Source: Owenia fusiformis (Eukaryota > Annelida > Polychaeta > Sabellida > Oweniidae). Taken from it: DNA of 64,000 nt. The position numbers and the translations under genes are program-made. The DNA lies in contig CAIIXF020000001.1 in NCBI GenBank assembly GCA_903813345.2, forward strand, positions 16,451,915 to 16,515,914. The letters run 5' to 3'. The notes under the pieces were generated by a model. The model had not been told where the DNA came from, did no database searches, and was given only the letters and a program-made list of their open reading frames with translations. This document shows, piece by piece, positions 1 to 11,800 of the stretch. Positions within the stretch are counted from its first letter, which is position 1; every line of letters starts with the position of its first letter.

Positions 1-868
1 GTTTTCAAAGTTTCCATCATTTAAAAACAATATACAAATGTACACGTACGCTTCTCTTGTGCATTCTTTGGAATAAAACAATTTATCAATTTCTGTATCT
101 ATTCTTACTACACTGTGGCTAGTCGATCTATGTGGATGCAGTCATTTATATGCAATGTATCGTGGGTGCTCGCCTCTGTACATTTCAGTGGAAGAATTTT
201 GCACTTCTGTTTAAATAATCTATATTTACTCATCTGTGTATATCATACTTCATTGATTTACAAAACCAAAGCTACGCTATAAACACACATTCTCTGATAT
301 TTTTATGGAGAATAGATAACTCAAACGAGTTCACTCGACCAGTTTTATTATCTCGCTCATAGCTGTGGGAAGGTATGTATAATTTGCCATAGATTTACCT
401 TATAATGAGGAATAAAAAATTTCAAGTAATATAATTAGTTCACGTACACAAATATGTCTGTGTGAAGTAAAACACAAATACAATGCGTTTCATAATATTT
501 TGGGGGTTATGGTATGAAATATCAGCTTTAAAAAGCAGTTTTATTATGTATCATGTGGATTAGTAGACGTTCTTAATGGATTCAATGAACAGGCTGGCTA
601 GGTTTTAATTGAATCATTTTGAATGTGTGTATTTTTAATATTTTAATCCACAGTGTCCAAAAACAATAATAATGCTATATTGGTAATTGGAAAGATTCCA
701 CTTACCACGATTTCAAAAAATGGAAATAGATAATATTATTCTTGAATTTGGGTCATTTGTTTCAAGGAATCTGTAGGCTCGTTAAGCTGAGCTGACAAAA
801 TCATCAAGATTTACGGATGGTCCATCTGTTGGCTGCTCATTGTCACTTTTCATGAATGTTAATGGCTA
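1..868. other. No gene recognised
   Basis: AT-rich sequence with no coding frame, RNA gene or strong repeat that I could identify. Confidence 0.5.
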
Positions 869-877
869 TGAAACTTG

Positions 878-2169
878 TAGCCTTGCCCAAGTCGGTATTT
901 ATTTACTTATTCAATCTTGAATTATTATCACCTTGTACAATCCAATGCATCATCGCTGATATTATGCTTATTCAGCGGTTCCGAGATTCCCATAATACCT
1001 ACGCTACCTAAGGGTATCGCGAAACCTTATTGATTGACAATATCGCATGGACACAACGTGTGACTTCAGGCTGATTGACCAATCAAAACGCTATCTGATA
1101 AGATCGAGTGTTTCTTGAGGGTTACAATATATTATGTTATTAAATGTAAATTTTAATCTAAGCAGTCATTAATACTCATATAAATGAAATCATGCAATTC
1201 AATGTTGATTCAAAATCAAAACTGAATTTGCGATGGGAATGCACGAAGACCTTGTCCGGCGATGTAGGGCCATCGTTGATTGGTCAAAGGACGTTATACA
1301 CCCGCCATTGGGATCTCCCCATGGGAAAAAAATAATTCATCTAATTTTTCAAAATGAGTATTCTGCTTCAATTATTACATTTATATGCACACTAGTATCT
1401 TGTTGACCTATATTCAGCACTGTATTGATGTATAGGCCACTTATTAGGGTCATAATTCAATCATGAAGTGTAGAGGTATAGATTCCAAACCAGGAAGTAT
1501 TTTTGTGTCTGTCAAAATCCATTTACATCCTACGCATCCCTGCATCTTATCCAAATATGTTACTACATAATTAAATATAATAATATGATCTTTGGTTTTA
1601 CAAACTTGTATGATATTTGATAAGTGTAAAAGTTGTTTTTGGAGCATTTTTCTATAGCCATTTTGTAGGAAAAAAAATGATGAAAAAATGTACAATCTTT
1701 TAATTTTAAGTATGACCTGAATCGATTGCAAACTTCATATTTGCACATTTGATTAGATAAACCATTTGTGTCGTATTGTGAAATTATTAAGTTTGCAATC
1801 GATTCAGGTCATAGTGTATTTTTAGTATTTCTGTGATAATCAATTGAAACCAATGGCCTCTATTGGGATCTGCTGATATCCTCATGTTAAGTCAATGGTG
1901 CACATCCCCATGTAAGTCAATACAACCTTACTGAACGAAATGATCCCTATCTCAGCTTATGTGTGTCCGAGCACTTTAATATTTTCCAACTTTTTTTCTT
2001 CATGTTACACCTACGAATGATTCATTTTGACCATAGGGATATTTGCCAATAATTGCACATTGTCCTTTTACCGACAAATGATTGGGTAGATAAAGCACGT
2101 GGCTTTCTCTTGGGTACAAGGCGGTCATAATATAAATCAAGATAAGTAAAAGAGACTTGGGCAAGGCTA
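878..2169 (+). mobile_element. TIR transposon copy 1 with 9-bp target duplication, itself invaded
   Basis: Starts TAGCCTTGCCCAAGTCGGT and ends with the inverse, ACTTGGGCAAGGCTA (a few bases lost internally). It is flanked by perfect 9-bp direct repeats TGAAACTTG at 869-877 and 2170-2178. A second element is inserted at 1289-2065. Without it the copy is about 515 bp, shorter than its sister at 21003-21840 through an internal deletion. There is no coding capacity, so it is non-autonomous. A 9-bp duplication fits Mutator (MULE)-type transposition. Confidence 0.8.
1289..2065. mobile_element. Nested element, copy A, inserted between AAA and TTT
   Basis: A 777-bp unit with termini GGAC...GTCC, flanked by AAA and TTTT, and about 90 percent or more like the copy at 39826-40615 by eye. 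Compared with the empty site in the sister repeat at 21003-21840, it was added between AAA and TTT with no duplicated target bases. It carries an internal hairpin around TTTGCAATCGATTCAGGTCA (1715-1735 and 1790-1812). No coding capacity. The insertion preference matches what is described for Spy-type elements. Confidence 0.75.
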
Positions 2170-2699
2170 TGAAACTTGATTTGTGGGTATTCCATTGGGT
2201 TGATGGTTCTTTTGCTCTGAATTCACTTCATTGGCGTACCTAATTTCAACATTTTCATTGTCATCATTACATGTTATAGACCCGTTTTTCAAATTAACAG
2301 TATTAGGGATAAAACCATAGTTTTTTCATTTGTAATTGCCTTTTCCAGTTGATGGGTTTATATATAGTATTTTCAATTCTTCGTGGGGGTGTCTTGTAAT
2401 GGTGTGGCTGATTACTTTACTGAATGAGGAATGTTTATCCAAACAATGAATAATCTGGCCAGTTATCCATCAGTAAATAAATCATCATGATAAAAGTATA
2501 ATTTATTATAGCATCCATAATTTGTTACCGTTCTGAATCCAAATGATACATAGTGGCATCCATTTTATACATATATGTTGACGTTTACGAAATGTTTTTC
2601 AAATATCTTCCCTATAACAGGAATATGGTAGCTGAAACTTTCACACATTGTGATACTATGTATATTGAATATGTTTGCAAGATTCCAAGTCACAATGTT

Positions 2700-3462
2700 A
2701 AGGTCTCATGGAAGTTAACAGGAAGTGACAAAACAAAAAATGACAAAGCCATGCTGGATTTTGAAAATTTTTTGAACCAAGATAACAGAGTTCTGTTTGG
2801 ACCTCCAGTCAGTTTAACTAGTTCCACATATCATTTACATGACCAGGAACACAGTTGAAATGGTCAGAATGACCACAAACATGATAGAATATCCTTTTCA
2901 GCCCTCTGAAAATGTGACTAAAAAATAGCTAAGAGTAGGTGCTCAGGAAAGGTCACTGAACAGGATCTTTTGACTTTTTCAGAAAATGTGCCCAATATAT
3001 TGCTCTAAATGATACAATTAAAAAAAATTTATATCATTCTTAGAAAAAGAAAACATTGAAAAAAACTGAATTGAAAATCGATCTATTTTCCTTTTTACTA
3101 CAGCCATTATTGTTTCAGGCGATTTTTTTAAATTTCAAAGATTGTGTCATTTAGAGCAATATATTGGACACATATTCTGAAAAAATCAAAAGATTCTGTT
3201 CATTGACCTTTCCTGAGCACCTACTTTTAGCTATTTTTCAGTCACATTTTCAGAGGGCTAAAAAGGTTATTTTATCATGTTTATGGTCATTCTGACCCTT
3301 TCAATTGTGTTCCTGGTCATGTAAATGATATTTGGAACTAGATAAACTGACTGGAGGTCCAAACAGAACTCTGTTATCTTGGTTCAAAAAATTTTCAAAA
3401 TCCAGCATGGCTTTGTCATTTTTTGTTTTGTCATTTCCTGTTAACTTCCATGAGACCTTAAG
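2700..3462. repeat. Fold-back inverted repeat, arms about 325 bp
   Basis: The sequence from 2700 to about 3030 returns as its reverse complement from about 3140 to 3462, with roughly 90 percent or more identity by eye and an AT-rich centre. A diverged relative lies at 5500-5990. Open frames here are by-products of the repeat. Confidence 0.85.
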
Positions 3463-3500
3463 TAGAAACTCTGAGATCACTTACCTCGATTTGCTGTCAT

Positions 3501-4000
3501 NNNNNNNNNNNNNNNNNNNNNNNNNNNNNNNNNNNNNNNNNNNNNNNNNNNNNNNNNNNNNNNNNNNNNNNNNNNNNNNNNNNNNNNNNNNNNNNNNNNN
3601 NNNNNNNNNNNNNNNNNNNNNNNNNNNNNNNNNNNNNNNNNNNNNNNNNNNNNNNNNNNNNNNNNNNNNNNNNNNNNNNNNNNNNNNNNNNNNNNNNNNN
3701 NNNNNNNNNNNNNNNNNNNNNNNNNNNNNNNNNNNNNNNNNNNNNNNNNNNNNNNNNNNNNNNNNNNNNNNNNNNNNNNNNNNNNNNNNNNNNNNNNNNN
3801 NNNNNNNNNNNNNNNNNNNNNNNNNNNNNNNNNNNNNNNNNNNNNNNNNNNNNNNNNNNNNNNNNNNNNNNNNNNNNNNNNNNNNNNNNNNNNNNNNNNN
3901 NNNNNNNNNNNNNNNNNNNNNNNNNNNNNNNNNNNNNNNNNNNNNNNNNNNNNNNNNNNNNNNNNNNNNNNNNNNNNNNNNNNNNNNNNNNNNNNNNNNN
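3501..4000. other. Assembly gap (run of N)
   Basis: Five hundred unresolved bases, a round number that suggests an estimated or padded scaffold gap. It begins shortly after the right arm of an inverted repeat and ends at the left arm of another, so repeat structure probably broke the assembly. Reading frames crossing it are meaningless. Confidence 0.99.
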
Positions 4001-4860
4001 TTCATTTGATGTACCATAAAGTCACGTCTCTCCTCTTTGCAATGATATATCATTCATTCACATGTGGTAATGGTTGGGTGAGAAATCCTTCCATTTGCAC
4101 AGTGGGTCAAAATCAACTCTGGGCCAAGTTTTAGATATTGCAAAAATCAGTGCAAGGGCTAAGTGCCAATGGAAGTTCCCCTGACTTCAATCGTTGTGGC
4201 TTTTTCTTTTGGAGCTATCTCAGGAGCATCTGTGCTCACAATTCCTCCACCAGATATTGCAAAACCTCGAGAAAGAATTGCCTATGGGCTGCTTTTCTCT
4301 GCTTTAACCCACAGGTGACTTAGCGCTGAACCATGCATGACGTGGACAGATGAGCGCATCTTTATGTGCAAGGAAGTAGTGGCAATTTCGATGGGTATAG
4401 GATGTATTCTTGCAAGAGTATGAGTATGAACACTTAACTGTCTATGCTACACCTGTCACACCTTCTCCCAATAGCACCTATGCCCCTTGTACTGACTTTT
4501 GCAATGTTTAAAACTTGGGTCCGAGCTGAATTTTGCCCCACTTTGCAAAATTAATGATTATTCGGCCAGAGATGACTCTCTGTGAATGAATGATATTCCA
4601 TTGCAAAGAGGAGTAATTTGGTTTTTGGTACATTGAATGGAAAGGATGGAGTCAGCATTGGTTTTATGTTTTCTTCCAATTTTGCATCGGGCTCCGTACA
4701 CTTACTATTGCGATGTTTATAACTTGGTCAAAAGCTAATTTGGCCTACTTGGCAAATGGAATGATTACTCGCCCAATCATGACCAAATATCAATGAATGA
4801 TATATCATTGTAAAGAGGAGACACATGGCTTTATGGTGCATTGAATTAAATCAATGCTGT
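4001..4860. repeat. Inverted and tandem repeat cluster right of the gap
   Basis: A block at about 4005-4150 is the reverse complement of about 4485-4645, and the latter is repeated directly about 212 bp later (4690-4860). Shared landmarks are CTCCTCTTTGCAATG and ATCATTCATTCACA. The single-copy centre holds the ORF fragment at 4215-4314. Confidence 0.7.
4215..4314 (+). CDS. Candidate exon or ORF fragment inside an inverted repeat
   Basis: A pyrimidine tract (TTTTTCTTTTGGAG) leads into a frame reading ISGASVLTIPPPDIAKPRER and then IAYGLLFSALTH, ending at AG|GTGACT. The amphipathic-to-hydrophobic pattern looks protein-like, but no family was recognised. It sits between the arms of an inverted repeat, so it may be element-borne. 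Confidence 0.2.
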
Positions 4861-5499
4861 TATCACTGGTTTTGTGCTTTTCCGAGATAACAATCTGTTG
4901 CGTTTTTTTTATACGCACTGTATATAGGCTCATATGCTGAGAAACTTAGGTCAAATCAACATTTTGCCAATTATCTTTGTCATTCAATATTTCAGATTTC
5001 GGGATATATGCCAAGAAAGTAAGTCAACAGTAAGTGATAAGTTAGGGCAACATTTTGAAAATCAATGGTCGAGGTGAAGATCTAGGTGGATTCAATCTGG
5101 AGTCTTAAAATTGAACATGTTCAATAATTCAAAGTTATGATCAAATTACCGTATTTTAAAATCACTTAAAACGTTTTACATGGTAGAAACGTGCACTTTA
5201 AAATTCATTAGAGTCCCTTACGTAAAAAGGAAAAAATAAAAATTGAATATATTATATTTTTCATTTCAATTACCTGTGTTTTGATATATAACATGGCACG
5301 TATCATGCTAAAACATTGTTCAAGAGTCTCCCAAACCATTTCTATTCTGGTATTCCGGTAAATGACATTAAAATGAAATGCCAAAGTGGCATTGTGACTG
5401 CGTTAACGCTAGAAAATACGTAAAAACTTGATACTTGAACAATCGATGATAACCCCACTTAAGGTAACTTATAACTTAATCAAAAAATCCAAGATGGCC

Positions 5500-5990
5500 G
5501 AAACCGCAAGAAGCACATGGCATTTGAGTATAATCTGACCATCAAAATTAACTGTCTTTTGGTTGGATTTTCTCTCAATTTTTTAGTTCCACTTATCATT
5601 TATATAACCAGGCTCACTGTGGTAATGCAAATAGAAACAGTAAACATTTTGGAATGGGGATTTGAGTCCTCTGAAAATGTGACAGAAAAATTGACAAAAA
5701 GAGTAGCACGGCAAAGGTCCCTGAATATTTTTTTTCTAATTTCTCTGAAACATCCCTTTAATATAGCCCAAAATGGAAGGAGCTTTAGAATTTTGAAATA
5801 TCTCATACAAATTAAAAAAAATAGAAAAAAACAATTTGAGAAGTGTACTTTTTTCCTTATTTTGATCCCAATTTTTTTTATCGGGTAATTTTTCAAATTT
5901 CCGTTGCTCCTTCGTTTTTGATATATGTTTGAAGTATATTTTCTGAAATGTTCAGATATTTTGAATCAGCGGTTTTTCACGGGCTACTCC
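5500..5990. repeat. Diverged relative of the 2700-3462 repeat
   Basis: Shares the order of several segments with the left arm of the fold-back: TTAGTTCCACTTATCATTTA, CCTCTGAAAATGTGAC and CAAAGGTCCCTGAA, with an AT-rich centre. An older copy. Confidence 0.55.
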
Positions 5991-6259
5991 TAGAAAAAAA
6001 TCTTCTCAAATTCTTTAAACGGCACTTTTTTTCTCAAACTAAAGTTTTTTGTTGTTCTTTGATGTCTTTGTAATGATTACAGTGCACAAGCATATGTGAA
6101 ATAATAAAAACGACTTCTCAGAAAGAGTTTGAAAATTTCAAGATTGTGAAATTTTCTGAAAATCGATTAAGTTAACATTCACCTTAGTAACGTATTAATT
6201 AACCCATCTCATTTTTGTCAATATCACTTCAGTGTTACATACATAGTATATAGATGTAC

Positions 6260-6509
6260 CTGTTATCAAGCTGGCGACGATCAGGGGAAGAATGATCATC
6301 TTCAACATACGAATAAACAATTCCCCTGGCAATCCTATCCACATGATTACGCCATCAGTTGGATTCGCGGACCTCACTCCCAATCCAAGGAGAAAACCAA
6401 TCACAATTCCACATAATGTCAATATAAGTAGCAAGTTTTGTTTTAATCCAGATCTCAACGATGCTTTGGTGCATAGGCATCCTGTACTGCTGGTGTTTTT
6501 CGACTTCAT
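6260..6509 (-). CDS. Orphan first exon of a second SLC1-family gene (partial)
   Basis: The 83 residues (plus one base) from Met at 6509 to a GT donor just left of 6260 are nearly identical to exon 1 of the complete SLC1 gene at 18524-18770. The N-terminal dozen residues differ and the membrane part has only a couple of substitutions (for example FLLG for FFLG, NPTDG for NPSDG). The donor context and phase are the same. No exon 2 (TIGYICLTQAIG-like) was found between 1 and 6259, although the gap at 3501-4000 could hide one. It is either the start of a tandem paralogue continuing left of the window or a stranded duplicated exon. Its 5' end lies about 2.4 kb from the stop of the complete copy, in the same orientation. 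Confidence 0.75.
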
Positions 6510-6631
6510 GTTCCTATGGTACTGTTCCTAAATCAATAGCGATATTTCAGCGATGTGAAATCTGTGTTTACAAAACAGTACATTATAAGAAAAAAACATA
6601 TAGGTAAGCTATTCTTACTTATGCCTGGGTC

Positions 6632-6745
6632 ACATATGCTCCGATCCATCGCCCGGCGCCCGGCCGATTGAGGGTTTTGTTCAATATTGTATTCAATTTT
6701 GAACAAAATACTCAATCGGCCAGGCGCCGTAGTGAAAATTGGAGC
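6632..6745. repeat. Palindromic element in the SLC1 orphan-exon upstream region
   Basis: Arms around GGCGCCCGGCCGATTGAG (6653-6670) and CAATCGGCCAGGCGCC (6713-6728) pair across the stretch TTTTGTTCAATATTGTATTC. It is GC-rich at the arm ends, in contrast with the AT-rich surroundings, and lies just upstream of the orphan SLC1 exon. Probably a small MITE. Confidence 0.5.
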
Positions 6746-6780
6746 AAATGTGACCAAGGCATTTACGAGGATAAGATCTC

Positions 6781-8808
6781 AACATATAGTTCGTGAACTT
6801 TGTTAATTCATATCCCGGGATTTATATATATGTTGAGATATCCTGTACAGTCACGGTGCGATAGTCAACCTAGCTGAAAAAAGTGGTGACTATATTGTCC
6901 TTACTAGCCGATATATCGTTCAAGCTCGTTAAAATTTGACCGCATCGATCGCTCGACACAAGTATGTTTTCGGTTGACCTCCTTAAATGCTGCTGCATGT
7001 TGAGACATTTTGGATGATGGGTGCAGGTTTGCCGAAAGCGCAATGGTGGCCACTGGGGCATGCTGTAACATTGGGACTATCAATCTGATTGTCATGAAAT
7101 GTAGGAAATTGAATGATATACAATTACAAATGTGTAAAATATCAGGGATATTAAGAATGACAAAGATATGAGTAAAATGGTGTAAGCGTTTCCAGTTTTA
7201 CCACCCTGTATATTAATTGAGTAATAAATATAGCATACCTATTTTTGCGGAATAAAAGAACTTGCACAGTTCATCTATTAAGTTATGGACAATACAAAAA
7301 ATAATTAGTTAAAGGTCATTATTGAGTACCTGTATCAACATTTTGCCATCACAAGGCATTCGCTACGCCTCATCGGAAATGTTCTGGATGATATCCAGCC
7401 AAATCGAACACCTTTATGTTGAGGTGATCTGATATTCTCTCAAGGCCTGGTTGTATTTGTAGACATATCATTTTTACTGGTAGTTTTCCCGTTCTTTGTT
7501 TTTCAGGTAATACTGCTGCCTACGGTGTACGAATAATTTTCTGTTTTGGATTCAGCCGATGGAATCCTCGTTTGCTCTTTGGTGATCTTGCTCCCATTCT
7601 AAGTCACTGCACTTGAATGGTTTATCCCATATGTTTTTCCCATTATGCGTCCTTTTTGTGCAATTAAGAAATGTAAAATGCATGTAAAACGGAGGTCCTA
7701 AATTCTAAACATAATTTAAAATTTCCTTAAATGAAAAACGATCCAGATAGGATCCAAGTAAAGTGCCTTCTTGGAGTGTTCGAATTTGACAATTTTTGGG
7801 CCAAAAATTAAAAATCACTTGAAAAGTGCACAAAATGGAATGGTGAAAAACTGCAAGATTTCCCAGAAAGTTATGCCCAGATTCTGGGCCTGTCTCATGT
7901 CTTTCTCTAATCTTTGAAATATTTAATATGCAAATCATTAGAACTGCAAACATAGTAAGCAAAAACAAGTTCATTGGTTCAGGTGAATCTAGTTCAAGTT
8001 GAAAGATTTATTGAAAAAGATCTTACCTCTGATGTTTAAAACATTTAAAATGCAAATTATAGAGCTTCTTTAATATCATTTAACAGCTCAATCACATTTC
8101 ACATTTCTCAGTAACAATTTGAGTATAATTTTGAGTAATTGTACATCTTTTCCCGACAACCAACAGTCAACTGGATTTTGTACCACAATGATTCTTATAC
8201 CTTTGGCTTAAGCTAATTGGTGGAACTACCTCTCGGGAAATCATCGGGGAGTGTGCAATGACCTGCATTCTTCAGTTCTTGTCAGGTTTAAAGGGAGAAT
8301 CTCGCCTAGATTTCTCCCTCAAACAATCAGTGATGTACCATTATAATTGTGCATATATTTTACATACCCAAGATATATCTCGAGAACGAATTGAGGGCAC
8401 AGTATCACAGATACATTGAAAAAATCAACAGAACAACCAACTGTCGGTTAAAACATAATTAGTCAAAAGCATCATACAACCATTTTAACAATATTATGAA
8501 ACCTTTGAAAGAAAGAAATATTATAACTACATTTTGTAAGTGTTATGGGGACAATCAATAACAATCAATGTGTTGTGATTCAAAAATGAAAAAAATCATT
8601 TCGACTTTATTACTAGCCAGTAGAAAAGTAATATCTGTGAACAACCATCAAATTGATCATGTAACGATTTAGTTGAAGCCTCAAAGTTGGTAAGTTGATA
8701 ACTTCTTATAATCTTTCCGAGCCAAAACATCAGGGGGTTACTCTGATATTGTGCTTTTATCAAACATTGCACCTTTATACTTTAAGATACAAAAACTGAA
8801 AACGTTTT
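6781..8808. other. Intergenic stretch between orphan exon and SLC1 gene
   Basis: No protein-like frame or RNA gene seen. It should hold the promoter of the orphan-exon gene and the 3' flank of the complete SLC1 gene. Confidence 0.5.
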
Positions 8809-8814
8809 TTTATT
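8809..8814 (-). terminator. Poly(A) signal AATAAA for the SLC1 gene
   Basis: AATAAA on the minus strand about 50 nt downstream of the SLC1 stop codon at 8865-8867. It is the first such hexamer after the stop. Confidence 0.5.
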
Positions 8815-8864
8815 TTCATGAACTGTCATTATAATCTTTTTAAGTAATCACTGGATCCACTCAT

Positions 8865-11800
8865 CTATATTGGCATCGTGTTAGTGTCGCATCGAGCGCC
8901 CTTTTCAGGATCGTTGTTTCGAGTATCATCAGAACAGTTAGTGTTATCAAGGTCGTTCCGGCAAATTGCATCTACAAGGGCACATCCTGTAGCGTGACTG
9001 AGAACATTAGTAACCGTCCTTAGACGATCACTAAAAAGAAAGGAAAAAAATGATCGATGACACACTTTATTATGAATTACTATTACATTTATATTATTTC
9101 ATTTTACTTGTATACTATGTTATATAATATATATCTATAAATGGTATGAGTGATTAGTGTTTGTTTACTTTGCACGTATTTTTCGAATTATACATAGGGG
9201 ACAAACAACTTATTGATGCTTCCGCCGAGTGGGAAGACAAAAATTGGCATTTTAAAAACAAGAATATAGTCCAATTATTGTAATTATATTAGCATCACCA
9301 GTGGTTGGATTTTGGTAAGTACATGAATGAAAAAGTATATGTATGGACCAACTCTAACACATGATTTGATGTGATGGAGGTGCATTTTCTTTAATAAATT
9401 TGACCTTTTTGACCTGCCTCCATCTGTCAAAATCAGAGTGACAATTTTTGACATTTTCTATAGATGGCGTATTCAACAGGTGAGATCTTTTGATTTTCAT
9501 GGGGAGTTTTGGTTCAAACTTTTTTGACTGACAGAGGACATACTGGAGTAGGATGGCATGATAGCAAAACATGTCCACAAATCTTCATTTTCTCTGAAAG
9601 ACATTTTTTTTATTTAGATGGGAATACGCATGGTATAGCATTTGGTTGTGTTAGCCCACAGCTTTAACAGAGGCTACTATTTGGGACTAGGTATGTGCAT
9701 GGGCTTTCAATTATTCTAGTTGAAAGCCCATGCCATGGTATGTGCTACTTAATAAGTGTTTCGTCTTATTCTCCATTATTGCATTCGAAAACTTACTTGA
9801 GCCATTCCAGTGTGAGGATAAGTGCTAAAGAGTCACCCAGGGGCATATTTAGAGCGCTGCCTAGCAAAACCACTATTACTAGACTTGCACTTGGAACCAT
9901 CGCAACACCAAACGACGATACAAAGCAAAGACATCTAGAGTACATAACATAAACTAGGAGTAATAAGAAAAGTTTAAAAAGTAGAGCATTAAAATTCAAC
10001 ACGTTTGAAATTAGAGTTGAATTATTTTATTTCCGGTTGATATAACGTCTTAGCGTTAGTGAAATCGAACGCGATTTCAACTGATTGGATAACATGATGT
10101 GATCATGAGTAGGTTATGTGAGTGGATGCACGATGGGATCGTGTTATTCTGCGAGTAGCAACCGAAGCGTTTATACACAGTTTTAGTTAATGTTGTAAGT
10201 TGTCATACAACCGATTCGAAAATTTAGTTTTATTGTTCGAGGAGGCATACCTTTTTCCCTTTCGAAAGTCACAAAGATTTTGATCTGGGTTTTAACGGTG
10301 TCAGGTCGATAAACTAAAGTTTTTCATATTGAAGTCAACGAACACTTTCTTTAGTGCTATTGACCAAATCAACGTTTTTGAATGAAGTATACGTGTTCCG
10401 ACGTTGATGTAACCTGTTCCCAATAATTACTATTTTGGGAAGTATATTTTTCTGCAATTATTACAAAGCATTGCATAGCATAGGATGTTAATTAAGTTAA
10501 TTAAAACATTTAGATATTAGGTTTCTAAGAAGCAATTATGTAATGTGCATATCTTTAAATCTGAAACTCAAGGCATGGCTTTTTACTGACAGCGCATTGA
10601 ATCTAAGTGAATAAATATGTATTTAAGTGCGTTTCTGTCATATTGTTTCAAGGAAGGCACAAAGTTTTGCTTTTAATATCTATTTCCAGAAGGGCATCAA
10701 TTTTGGTAATTTAGTTGATACTTGTGTTTCTTTACAACATTTACAGTAGTTGTGTTATATCATTAAGAGAAGTGCTTGTCAACTATTTGCATTTTATATT
10801 AAACAGATAGTATTTAGATTTACAACGTTTCGAAGAATTGTTCTTTTGCTTTTGTTGCAATACGAGATAAGTTTGTATTAAGGTTTGCAAAGCATGGTGC
10901 TTTCCAGATATTATATTGTTCATCACAATAGTTTTAGAAGATCGTATGATTTTTGTAGTCCGGTCGTGTATTCTTGTGATAATCACGGAATTTTTGTATT
11001 TTGTGACCAACAATGTCGCATATTACGACAGTTAACTTTCTGAGTTACGTGTTTTGCCAAAAGGCAATGTTATGGTTACAGTGCAAGTCTGTAGACAGTG
11101 ATTTAGATTATTGTTATGTATTAATGACAGTGCGTGATTACTGTATTAGATAGTGAGGCATGTTACTCACAGATTTTGCATAGTGCTAGAAGGCACTATA
11201 TACATGTATGGTCCTTATACAAGTTTTTTTATATTGCAAGTTGACAGATAGTCACAATTTAGAATTGGTTTATTCCGAAATTTGTGAATTAATTTGAGAT
11301 CTTGGACGTGTTAACAAACGTGTAGCCACAATGGTTTTAATGACAGTTGATCATTAGATATGGATGGGTTGTTGGATTTAGATGTTTTAATTAGGCACAC
11401 GGTGCCTTATTGATGCCTTGAAGGCAGTTAAACATCGTAAATCAGCAGCGAGGTTGGGAGCCGAGGACGGATGTTGGGTATATTTGAACCTAAGAGGTTT
11501 CTGGCATTAATGCCATCGGCATCGTGGCCGCTATGACATTGGCATCGTGGCCGTCATAGGTACCTGGATGCATCGCGGTCTTTCTTTTTTTCACTCATTC
11601 TTTGTATCAGATGTACTTAAAGATATGCTATACAGATATGTAGGTCAGTATTACATAATCGTGAAATGAATAAGTCTGAATATATCATTGGTCAGAAAAC
11701 ACTAAAACCTGCTTGAAACTGTAAAAGTTTATACACTCTATTCCACACTGTATAGAAATAAAATAACTCACACTATAAGTAACTGTGAGCCAATCATTGC

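Noticed and set aside
1450-1748. Two overlapping frames repeated almost exactly at 39885-40285
   Set aside because: The repeated peptides only reflect the shared 780-bp non-coding element; frames have no family features.
3332-4053. Long open frames on both strands running through the N run
   Set aside because: They are open only because unknown bases cannot encode stops; the flanking sequence is a fold-back repeat.
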